Shown in pieces: positions 56,773 through 64,000 of a DNA stretch of 64,000 nucleotides; positions within the stretch are counted from its first letter, which is position 1; every line of letters begins with the position of its first letter. The notes under the pieces were generated by a model, which made no database searches, was not told the origin of the DNA, and was given only the letters and a program-made list of their open reading frames with translations. The translations under genes and the position numbers were made by a program. The DNA is from Bacteroidales bacterium (lineage in GTDB: Bacteria; Bacteroidota; Bacteroidia; Bacteroidales; UBA932), in NCBI GenBank assembly GCA_017962375.1, contig JAGCVJ010000018.1:1-64000 (forward strand). The letters are read 5' to 3'.

Positions 56773-59054
56773 AAAAACTGATGCTTTCGATTCTTGTTGT
56801 CCTGATGGCGGCAGGAACAGTACCGGCTCAGAAAAGTGCAAAGAACGCAAAACCGCAGAAGAAAATCAGTGTGGGACTCGTGCTTTGCGGCGGCGGTGCC
56901 AAGGGTGCCGCGCACATTGGCGCCATCAAGAAGCTTGAAGAAGTGGGAATCCGCCCGGACGTGATAGTGGGCACATCTATGGGTGCGCTTATAGGCGGCT
57001 TGTATGCAATGGGTTACACTTCTGCCCAGATGGATACAATCATCTCCAATGCGGACTGGGATTATCTGCTCTCCGACAACATCAAGCGAGAGGACATGAA
57101 TTTCACGGTAAAGCAGGAAGATGACAAGTACTTTATCAGCATCCCGTTTTCTTCTCTTGCCATAGAGAACTTGACTTCAAAGAACAAGGATGAGAAGAAA
57201 GGCTTCTCCCTTCCAGGTGGCTTTGTCAGGGGAAACAATGTTCTCAACCTTCTCAACGGCCTGGCTGTAGGTTATCAGGACTCCATAGATTTCAGGACAC
57301 TTCCTATCCCGTTCGCCTGCATCGCCACCGACCTTGCAACTGGAGAAGAGGTTGTGCTTGACCACGGATATCTTCCTCTGAGCATGAGGGCCAGTATGGC
57401 TATCCCCGGATTCTTCGCTCCGGTTACCATAGACGGCAAAGTGCTCGTGGACGGCGGTGTGGTCAACAACTTCCCGGTGGATGTGGCAAAGAAGATGGGG
57501 GCCAACATTGTCATCGGAGTGGATGTGCAGTCCGACCTTGCTTCGGCAGAGGAACTGAAGAGTATCGACGCGGTTCTTATGCAGCTGATCGGTCTAATGG
57601 GAAATGACAGGTTTATGGAAAACCAGAAGAACACTGACATCTACATCCGTCCGGACGTGTCCAAGTACGGGACCCTGAGTTTCACCAAGGAAGCTGTGGA
57701 CTCCCTTATGTATAACGGTTACAAAGCTGCCGACGAAAGGGACGAGATGCTCCGTGCACTGGCAAGGCTTATCGGCGAGAGCCGTGACGAAAAGCTGGCG
57801 AACAGGGCGGTTGAAATCAACAAGACTCGACTGAAGTTAGGAACTATAACCCTTGACGGTGTGGATGACTGGGATCGCGAGTGGCTTCTTAAACTCGCTG
57901 GACTTCAGGAGCATACTGTGGTGAGCGGAGTGCAGATCAACAACGCCCTTTCTCTTTTCACGGGAACCCAGGCTTTCTCCCAGGTCACTTATACACTCAC
58001 GAAGAATCCATCTACCGGCGGAGGCACCGGCGTACCTGAATATAACCTTAGGTTCAAGTTCCTCAAGGGCGAATCCAATATGGTGAGCATCGGTGCAAGG
58101 TACGATACAGAAGAGGCCGCCGCGATGCTAGTAAAACTTGGGATTAACCAGTCCGCCCTCCACGGCTCAAAAGGTGACATAACAGCCCGTCTGAGCTTTA
58201 ATCCATATTTGAAATTAGGTTACGATTACGTGTTCCGCACATTCCCTCGTCTGGAAGTCGAATATACCATCGCCAAGAAAGACGTGAACATCTATTCCGA
58301 CAAAACAGCCAGGAACAACATTTCATTTGTCTATCAGGGTCTGGAGGCGGCTTTCGCCAACATCAAGTATTTCAGGAATTTTAACACGAGACTGGGAACC
58401 CGCTTTGAAAACTTCAAGTTCTCCAAGTTCCTCACCGACAGGGAAACCGACGAACGTCTCAAGGCCAAGACCTACTTCTCGGTCTTTGGCCGTGCAATAA
58501 TGGATACCCGAGACAGCAAGTACTTCCCTGAAAGCGGCCATTATTTACAGTTAGACGCGGCCGCCTATCTGCTGGGTCTGCATCACGGGTTCAAGCCTTT
58601 CACTTCTTTCAGAATAGACTTCTCTACCATAATTCAGCTGAAAAACGGCTTTGCCATACAGCCACACATTTATGGGAGAATCAATATACGCAACCGTCTG
58701 GAGATTCCTTTCTATAACTTCATTGGAGGCTCTGAGCCAAGCCGTTATCTCGACCACCAGATTCCTTTCATCGGAATCAACTATGCCAACGCCTTTGACA
58801 ATTCGGTTTCAGTGTTCAGGGCGGACCTGCGCAAGAAATTGGGCAAGAAGCACTACTTTTATGCAATCGTAAACTATCTGCGTACCGGCAAGAGCGCGGA
58901 CAAGATGCTCAGTTTCGACCGCAAAGGCTACTGGGGTCTCGGAGCCCAGTATTCAATGCAGACCAAGCTCGGCCCTCTGACATTCAATCTCCACTGGAGC
59001 GACATCCACAAGAAGAAGATAGGGGCATATCTGTCCTTCGGATATTTCTTCTAG
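56760..59054 (+). CDS. Patatin-like phospholipase with C-terminal beta-barrel, copy B
   Basis: A 764-residue exported protein with the same layout as the gene at 22315: signal peptide (to about 23), a patatin domain with GGGAKG (44-49), the nucleophile Ser73 in GTSMG, and the catalytic Asp in VDGGVVNNFP. A POTRA-like region follows and then a C-terminal barrel ending in an aromatic (FGYFF), as required for BamA-dependent insertion. Lipolytic activity at the outer membrane is likely; secretion of the patatin part is possible by analogy with PlpD. Its start lies inside the last codons of rlmN. recX follows three bases later. Confidence 0.88.
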   Translation: MDKLKKLMLSILVVLMAAGTVPAQKSAKNAKPQKKISVGLVLCGGGAKGAAHIGAIKKLEEVGIRPDVIVGTSMGALIGGLYAMGYTSAQMDTIISNADWDYLLSDNIKREDMNFTVKQEDDKYFISIPFSSLAIENLTSKNKDEKKGFSLPGGFVRGNNVLNLLNGLAVGYQDSIDFRTLPIPFACIATDLATGEEVVLDHGYLPLSMRASMAIPGFFAPVTIDGKVLVDGGVVNNFPVDVAKKMGANIVIGVDVQSDLASAEELKSIDAVLMQLIGLMGNDRFMENQKNTDIYIRPDVSKYGTLSFTKEAVDSLMYNGYKAADERDEMLRALARLIGESRDEKLANRAVEINKTRLKLGTITLDGVDDWDREWLLKLAGLQEHTVVSGVQINNALSLFTGTQAFSQVTYTLTKNPSTGGGTGVPEYNLRFKFLKGESNMVSIGARYDTEEAAAMLVKLGINQSALHGSKGDITARLSFNPYLKLGYDYVFRTFPRLEVEYTIAKKDVNIYSDKTARNNISFVYQGLEAAFANIKYFRNFNTRLGTRFENFKFSKFLTDRETDERLKAKTYFSVFGRAIMDTRDSKYFPESGHYLQLDAAAYLLGLHHGFKPFTSFRIDFSTIIQLKNGFAIQPHIYGRINIRNRLEIPFYNFIGGSEPSRYLDHQIPFIGINYANAFDNSVSVFRADLRKKLGKKHYFYAIVNYLRTGKSADKMLSFDRKGYWGLGAQYSMQTKLGPLTFNLHWSDIHKKKIGAYLSFGYFF

Positions 59055-59057
59055 GAT

Positions 59058-59657
59058 ATGGATTCACTGCAGGCCAAGGCACGTTTGATGGCGGAGTGTT
59101 CCAGAAGAGAAATCTCTTCCGGCCAGGCTCGCCAGTGGCTGGTCAAACGCGAGATTCCCGAAACTGAAATAAAGCATATCATAGACAGTCTCGTAAAAGA
59201 CAAATACATAGACGACGCCCGCTTTGCCAGGGCCTACACCCGCGACAAGCTCCGCTTTTCCAAGTGGGGTCCTGAAAAGATCCTCAGGGGCCTCAGCGAT
59301 GCCGGTGTAGACAAATCCATTGCTGAGGAAGCCATTAACGAACAAGAAGACCTTGCCATTCAAGTTCTCACCGATATTCTTTCCAAAAAGCGCAAAGACC
59401 TGGAAAAGAAAGCCGAAAAGAAAGCAGCCGAAGACAAATCCAAGCTTGAATCTCTTGAGCGGCAGCTGAAAGACCTTGATGTGCAGAAGAAAGATTATTA
59501 CAAGCAGAAAACAGCCCTTCTGAGAAAGATCTATGCTCTCCAGACAAAACTCAGAAACTCTTCTCTCCAGACAAAAGCATCCTTAATTGCTTATGCCCGC
59601 ACGAAAGGTTTCCCTTCCAGACTGATTGAGCATGCGGAGTGTGGTGATGGTGATTAA
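59058..59657 (+). CDS. recX: RecX-family regulator with coiled-coil insertion
   Basis: RecX binds RecA filaments and usually inhibits them. The first 105 residues give the first two three-helix repeats with the signature YIDDARFARAYTRDKLRFSKWGPEKI. The third repeat is split: about 55 residues of Lys/Glu-rich heptads (about 112-168) lie between its first helix and the closing AYARTKGFPSRLIEHA. This makes 199 residues instead of the usual 150 or so. The gene is three bases after the patatin gene and on the opposite strand from recA. Confidence 0.88.
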   Translation: MDSLQAKARLMAECSRREISSGQARQWLVKREIPETEIKHIIDSLVKDKYIDDARFARAYTRDKLRFSKWGPEKILRGLSDAGVDKSIAEEAINEQEDLAIQVLTDILSKKRKDLEKKAEKKAAEDKSKLESLERQLKDLDVQKKDYYKQKTALLRKIYALQTKLRNSSLQTKASLIAYARTKGFPSRLIEHAECGDGD

Positions 59658-59687
59658 AACATTATCTTTGAGAAAATATTTATCGCG

Positions 59688-61703
59688 ATGAAAAATACAT
59701 TCAGTCTTGTTTTAAAGTTATTCCTGGTTTCCTTTCTTTTTGCGAACAATGCCTTTGGCACGATTCTGCATCCTTTTGATCCTGCCAAACATTATAGGAT
59801 ATATCCAGTTCCGCACAAAATTGTTGCAATGAAAGGCGTGGCTCGTCTTTATGACTTCAAAAACGGAGCGCATATAGATATCAAGACTGTAAATATCGTA
59901 GCCGAAGAAGGTATAGATGATGTTACTGTTAACAGGGCAAAACAGATTCTCTCAGAGCATGGTTTGAACAGCAAGGTTTCTGACAGGATAGAGAAAGGCG
60001 GATCTAATATTTTGCTGGGAATAGCTAATTCTGGCGGAGTGGCAGACAAGATGGCAGACAAGATGAAGCTGGACAAGCATCTTTTCAGATTCAATTCCTA
60101 TTATGACAAACATATTCTTTGTCTTACCAATGACGGATGGGGCAGGGATAAGAAAGGGGAATGCCTTGTAGCTCAATTAATTGTATTGGGCGAAAATACT
60201 GATGCCGTATTTTGCGGGCTAGCTTCTTATGAGCAGATGCTGGATCTTGGACTTGAAGACTGCGTTACAATTTACGACTATGCGGACGTGAAGCATCGCG
60301 GAGTAATAGAAGGGTACTATGGAGTGCCGTATTCTGCAGCGGTTACAAAGGATTTGTTCAGGTTCATGGCAAGGTACAAGCTGAACACTTATATGTACGG
60401 GGCAAAGAGCGATCCTTATCATTCAAGGTACTGGAGCGAGCCGTATCCTACATCCATTACTTCTGAGCAGGAGAAAATAGGGTATCTAACTCAGGACATG
60501 ATGAAGGACATAGCAGAAACAGCCAAGCAGTGCAAGGTGGATTTCATCTGGGCCATCCATCCGGGCAAGGCGTTTGCAAATCCTGAAAACAAAGAGATCA
60601 TACCTCAGATAATGCGCAAGTTTGAAAGTATGCACTCTCTGGGAGTCAGGCAGTTCGGCGTGTTTGTTGATGACGTTGGAGTACCGTCTGACGAAAAGAT
60701 TATTAACCTTTGTGCGGAAAACCTGACCAATCTTCAAAATACGATAGATGCCCGCTGGAATAACGAGGGTTCTTCCCCAGCGGATACGGTAAAGCCCCTT
60801 CAGTATGTACCACAGCTTTATGCCTATTCTTGGGTTGATGAAGAGAAGGGACGTACATTTTTTAGCAGTTTTCGTTCAGTGCCTGACAAAATCTGCATAT
60901 ATATTACGGGAGCAAATGTATGGTCAGTGCCAAATTTTGAGGATATTGGATATGTTTCTGACGATTTGGGCCTTGGTCTTGATCAAAAAATGGGCTGGTG
61001 GTGGAACTACCTGTGCAACGACTCGGATGTGACAAAGCTCTTCATCGCTGATGCATATACCAACTTTAGAGATGAGACACATATATACAGCACATCCTCT
61101 CTTCCTCGGTATTTTAGAATAAATACTCTGATAGTAAACCCTATGCAGCAGGGAGAACTGTCCAAGATAGGCTTGTTCAGCACGGCAGATTATTCCTGGA
61201 ACACAGCGGCTTTCAACAACTACCACAGCTGGGAAGCCGCCATTCCGGCAGTAGTGGGTAAGGACATGGCAGAAGATTTTAAGAACATTGTTCCCGCTCT
61301 CAGGTATTATGACTTTGACGAGTTTGAATATCTTGTATCGCGATACAAACAGTCCGTTGAAAAGGGCAAGCCTGCGCCTGGTTCATTGCTTAGAGAACTG
61401 AGGAAAGTGAACGCTTCCTGCATCGAGATAAAGAAGATGAAAGATTCTTCAAACGAATCCGACAGGCTGTTTTACAACGATTTACGCCCGTGGCTTCTGA
61501 AGCTGGAGGCTATGACAGACGAGGCAATTCAGCTGATAGAAGGCAAGAAGCCGGTTCAGAGAGATTACGAGAATGATCCTGATTTCCGCTTTGAGATTCT
61601 GGGCGGAATGGGAGAGCATATCAAGATGGCAGAGCGCACGGCCGAGCCTTCAGCAAAAGTCTTGCGGCCGTTTATCCAATGGCTCAGAGAGCAGAATAAC
61701 TAG
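59688..61703 (+). CDS. GH84 beta-N-acetylhexosaminidase
   Basis: A 671-residue exported enzyme related to BtGH84 of Bacteroides, which removes beta-linked GlcNAc from glycans or O-GlcNAc proteins. After a signal peptide (to about 24) there is a small N-terminal alpha/beta domain (about 25-195). The GH84 barrel follows, with RGVIEGYYGVPYS (204-216), YMYGAKSDPYH (235-245), DFIWAIHPG (285-293) and the paired catalytic Asp328-Asp329 in FVDDVG. A helical C-terminal part follows. The ATG overlaps the palindrome ATCGCGAT (59682-59689). A TATCTTTG box lies 17 bases upstream. No Sus-like import genes are nearby. Confidence 0.92.
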   Translation: MKNTFSLVLKLFLVSFLFANNAFGTILHPFDPAKHYRIYPVPHKIVAMKGVARLYDFKNGAHIDIKTVNIVAEEGIDDVTVNRAKQILSEHGLNSKVSDRIEKGGSNILLGIANSGGVADKMADKMKLDKHLFRFNSYYDKHILCLTNDGWGRDKKGECLVAQLIVLGENTDAVFCGLASYEQMLDLGLEDCVTIYDYADVKHRGVIEGYYGVPYSAAVTKDLFRFMARYKLNTYMYGAKSDPYHSRYWSEPYPTSITSEQEKIGYLTQDMMKDIAETAKQCKVDFIWAIHPGKAFANPENKEIIPQIMRKFESMHSLGVRQFGVFVDDVGVPSDEKIINLCAENLTNLQNTIDARWNNEGSSPADTVKPLQYVPQLYAYSWVDEEKGRTFFSSFRSVPDKICIYITGANVWSVPNFEDIGYVSDDLGLGLDQKMGWWWNYLCNDSDVTKLFIADAYTNFRDETHIYSTSSLPRYFRINTLIVNPMQQGELSKIGLFSTADYSWNTAAFNNYHSWEAAIPAVVGKDMAEDFKNIVPALRYYDFDEFEYLVSRYKQSVEKGKPAPGSLLRELRKVNASCIEIKKMKDSSNESDRLFYNDLRPWLLKLEAMTDEAIQLIEGKKPVQRDYENDPDFRFEILGGMGEHIKMAERTAEPSAKVLRPFIQWLREQNN

Positions 61704-62335
61704 ATGTTGAAAGTGTGGCCGTCCCACTTGAAGACCAGCTCGTTGTATTTGTCCTTGTCTTTCTTTTCCCAGTAGCCGAAAGTGATGTTCTCGTCCTCGG
61801 GGCTTTTAGGAATTCTCAGAACGAAGGCGGATATTTCACGCCTCATAGACAGCAATTTGTTGGTTATGATCTCGTTCAGCCTCTTGCAAGGCACAACCAT
61901 ATCCAGTCTGGCTTCGTAAGTGTAGAACGCTAGAGATTTCCTGTTGTGGCCTTTTTCTCCCTCCTCCGTCAGGTTCACTCCCAGAATCTTTGTGCCGTCT
62001 TTGTCTGTCCACATATAGAACTCCAGCGAGTTCTGGTACTGAGTCCGGGCGTAAACCGAAGCATAGTTGTTCTCCACGTCTTTCTGCACTTCAAACAAAG
62101 GGTCTGAAGCCTTGCCCAGGAATATTCTCGCCTTGTCCATATCTTCTGTCTTGCAGTATAGGTTTGCAAGATACACTACATCCACATCTGCAGGATCTGC
62201 AGGCTGGACTTGGGCCTCGGAAGCAGTCTGTGGGGCAGTTTGCTCCTGCTTTGGGGCTGTGGCCTTGCTGTTTTTGCAGGATGCCAGGCAAATCGCTGAG
62301 GCGGCAAATATCAGTATCGCGATATGTTTTTTCAT
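61700..62335 (-). CDS. Unknown lipoprotein
   Basis: I do not recognise this 211-residue protein. It has a signal peptide with a lipobox (LASC, Cys20) and a 30-residue Gln/Ala/Pro-rich tether. From about residue 52 a compact alpha/beta domain follows, containing VDVVYLANLYCKTEDMDKARIF, which could be a TPR-like helix pair, and later alternating strands (LEFYMWTDKDG, KILGVNLTEEG, EARLDMVVP). It lies convergent with the GH84 gene and its end overlaps that gene by four bases. ATCGCGAT occurs 13 bases inside the start. Confidence 0.72.
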   Translation of the reverse strand: MKKHIAILIFAASAICLASCKNSKATAPKQEQTAPQTASEAQVQPADPADVDVVYLANLYCKTEDMDKARIFLGKASDPLFEVQKDVENNYASVYARTQYQNSLEFYMWTDKDGTKILGVNLTEEGEKGHNRKSLAFYTYEARLDMVVPCKRLNEIITNKLLSMRREISAFVLRIPKSPEDENITFGYWEKKDKDKYNELVFKWDGHTFNI

Positions 62336-62515
62336 GATTCTTGTCTAATAAATTGTAATGCAAATATAACAATCTGCTGCAAATGGCTTCGATTTTTTAT
62401 TAATCGGCAAGGTACACCGTGAAACAAAAACGCTGAGATTCTTTGAATTTATTTGATAATTATATTATATTTACAAAACGTAAGCAAATTGTCATAAATA
62501 AAACAACATAGTATT

Positions 62516-62638
62516 ATGGAAACAAAGAAAGATCCTTACGAAAATCCTTGTTCCAGAATTCTAAAATTCGAGTATCAAGGCATTGTATGCCAGACAGTCT
62601 TGGAGCCTATCGGAGAAGACGATGAAGGCGAGTGGTAG
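62516..62638 (+). CDS. Small 40-residue peptide
   Basis: A short open frame from ATG at 62516 to TAG encodes 40 residues: an acidic, Trp-ended peptide with two Cys (residues 12 and 25) and the ending EDDEGEW. It lies in a clear intergenic space with A+T-rich upstream sequence and stands 34 bases before a surface lipoprotein gene on the same strand. The acidic aromatic end resembles small peptides often found before surface or fimbrial lipoproteins in Bacteroidales, but I cannot name a family. It could also be chance, so confidence is low. Confidence 0.45.
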   Translation: METKKDPYENPCSRILKFEYQGIVCQTVLEPIGEDDEGEW

Positions 62639-62672
62639 AAAATTCTCTGACAACATATAAAATCATAATATC

Positions 62673-64000
62673 ATGAAGAAGCTATTGTTACTTGCAGCAT
62701 CAGCTTTTATGCTGTTTGCCTGCAGCAAAGACGACGCGACTCCTGAAGGAAATCTTCTCCAGCAGGAAGAAGGCAAGATTTATCGCGCCTCTTTTGAAGG
62801 AACTGGGGAATCCGGTACCAAGGTTTATGCCGATGACGCTCTTCGCCTGAGATGGAACGCAGACGACCGCATCTCCATCTTTGAAATGGTAACCCGAAAC
62901 AAGGAGTACAGGTTTACAGGAGAGGACGGAGACACTGGCGGAGAGTTTGAGCAGGTGGGCAGCACATTCGGAACCGGCAATCCTCTGCCTCACGTTTACG
63001 CTATCTACCCTTATTATTCTACTACCAAGATCAGCGATGTTGACCAGAAGATATCGCTCACCCTTCCGACAACCCAGACCTACAAGGCAGGATCTTTCGG
63101 AATCGGCGCCAATCCAATGGTAGCCGTCACCGACAACGATTTCCTGGCCTTCAAGAACATCTGCGGCTATCTTAAACTGAAGCTCTACGGCGACAACATT
63201 TCAGTTGCCAGCGTTGCCATTCAGGGCAACAACGGCGAGCCTCTTGCCGGACTGGGCAAGGTGACTGCGGATGTAGACGCTGTTCCATCAATAGTGATGG
63301 ACGCTTCCGCTACCGGCGTCGTAACTCTCAACTGCGCAGAGACAGTATTGATCGGCAGCAGCAGTTCAGACTTTACGGAGTTCATCATCGCCGTTCCTCC
63401 AACCACCTTCACGGGCGGTTTCAAGATTACCGTCACCGACGCTCTGGGCGGTGTTTACGAGAAAACCACGACCAACAGCACCACCATCACCCGCGGCAAC
63501 CTGAAGCCAATGCCAGCATTGAAGGTTACTCCTAACTATGCCGGCCTCAACGTTGTTTTTGACGATGACAAATTCAAGGAATATTGCGTTGCAAATTTCG
63601 ATAGCGGCGGAGATAACGAAGTCAGCATCGATGAGGCCCGTGCTGCTACGTCCATCGATTTGAACAGTACTGCATATTATAATACAATACAGTCTTTGGG
63701 CGGATTGGAGTGTTTCACAAACTTGACTTATCTTGATTTGGGCAAAGAAGATATTCCTTCAATCAACCTTAGCACGCTTGTTAAACTGGAAAACTTTTAC
63801 TGCTACAACAGTGTAGTTCAGCAGTTGGATTTCAGCAACAACCCTGAACTTAAAGAGATCATCTACCAAGGCGGCAGGAGTGACCAAGGTGAACCTCTTG
63901 GCCAGTTGGCTTCTGTCTGTTTGCCTGACAATCCGAATCTGGAGAAACTTTGGATAATAGAGAGCAATGCTCTCACTTCCATAGATTTGAGTCACTGCCC
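62673..64000 (+). CDS. Surface lipoprotein with EF-hand and leucine-rich repeats (cut by window end)
   Basis: The reading frame starts at the ATG at 62673 and stays open to the end of the window, giving at least 442 residues. A signal peptide with a lipobox (LFAC, Cys17) is followed by a beta-rich N-terminal half (about 40-290) typical of fimbrillin-like or BACON-less surface lipoproteins of Bacteroidales. An EF-hand-like loop (about 309-320, with Asp, Gly, Asp, Glu, Ser and Glu in calcium-binding positions) leads into leucine-rich repeats with the form LTxLDLxxN. This order is known for Bacteroidota BspA-like surface proteins that bind host or bacterial partners. The C-terminus lies outside the window. 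Confidence 0.85.
   Translation, partial: MKKLLLLAASAFMLFACSKDDATPEGNLLQQEEGKIYRASFEGTGESGTKVYADDALRLRWNADDRISIFEMVTRNKEYRFTGEDGDTGGEFEQVGSTFGTGNPLPHVYAIYPYYSTTKISDVDQKISLTLPTTQTYKAGSFGIGANPMVAVTDNDFLAFKNICGYLKLKLYGDNISVASVAIQGNNGEPLAGLGKVTADVDAVPSIVMDASATGVVTLNCAETVLIGSSSSDFTEFIIAVPPTTFTGGFKITVTDALGGVYEKTTTNSTTITRGNLKPMPALKVTPNYAGLNVVFDDDKFKEYCVANFDSGGDNEVSIDEARAATSIDLNSTAYYNTIQSLGGLECFTNLTYLDLGKEDIPSINLSTLVKLENFYCYNSVVQQLDFSNNPELKEIIYQGGRSDQGEPLGQLASVCLPDNPNLEKLWIIESNALTSIDLSHC

Noticed and set aside
59754-59769. Second sigma-54-like site (TGGCACG...TGCA) in the GH84 gene
   Set aside because: The spacing between GG and GC is one base too short and it lies inside coding sequence, in the signal peptide.

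Overview
The window is chromosomal DNA from a member of the Bacteroidota, most likely a gut-type Bacteroidales. Several things point there. Promoters follow the Bacteroides pattern (TTTG, about 19 bases, then TAnnTTTG). Shine-Dalgarno sites are weak or absent. A GlsA/GlsB pair for glycine lipids lies next to rpoN. Ribosomal protein S16 has the long Ala/Glu/Lys tail typical of the group, and there are OmpA-family porins, DUF4831 and DUF4837 proteins, an HU-like membrane protein, and an EF-hand plus leucine-rich surface lipoprotein. The genus cannot be fixed from the sequence. Most of the window is core housekeeping. There is no integrase, transposase, CRISPR array, rRNA operon or prophage.

Layout: 0-6 kb holds an unknown three-repeat protein, tRNA-Leu(CAA), an OsmC protein, miaB, two small envelope proteins and glsB-glsA. 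6-17 kb holds rpoN, an amidohydrolase lipoprotein, upp, radC, rpsT with tRNA-Glu(UUC), a DUF4837 lipoprotein, rseP, dxr, ruvX, def and two RsiV-like lipoproteins. 17-25 kb is a leftward envelope operon: patatin/beta-barrel protein, flippase, a fused dUTPase-MurF, and a secreted esterase. 25-27 kb holds a cyclophilin lipoprotein, an intergenic region with a sigma-54 promoter and a short terminated transcript, rpsP and rimM. 27-35 kb is an efflux locus: divergent AraC and TetR regulators, TolC, adaptor, RND pump and a small PII-like protein. 35-42 kb holds a glycosyltransferase, a POT transporter, a lipid A acyltransferase, DUF4831, pepD, a histone H1-like protein and rpsF-rpsR-rplI. 42-50 kb holds an M16 protease, tandem OmpA genes, an LPS-kinase-like protein, tRNA-Asn(GUU) and an HU-like membrane protein. 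50-59.7 kb holds metG-dnaG-recA leftward and rlmN, a second patatin/beta-barrel protein and recX rightward. 59.7-64 kb holds a GH84 hexosaminidase, an unknown lipoprotein, a 40-residue peptide and a surface lipoprotein cut by the window edge.

Many genes act on the envelope: glycine lipids, lipid A acylation, peptidoglycan precursor synthesis, polysaccharide export, OmpA anchoring, RseP proteolysis and efflux. They are interleaved with translation and DNA-repair genes. Signals that go beyond ordinary annotation are: an 8-base palindrome, ATCGCGAT, found 14 times where about one is expected; a consensus sigma-54 promoter followed 40 bases later by a strong terminator, suggesting a small RNA of about 66 nt; the Dut-MurF fusion; a RecX with a coiled-coil insertion; and several near-leaderless promoters.
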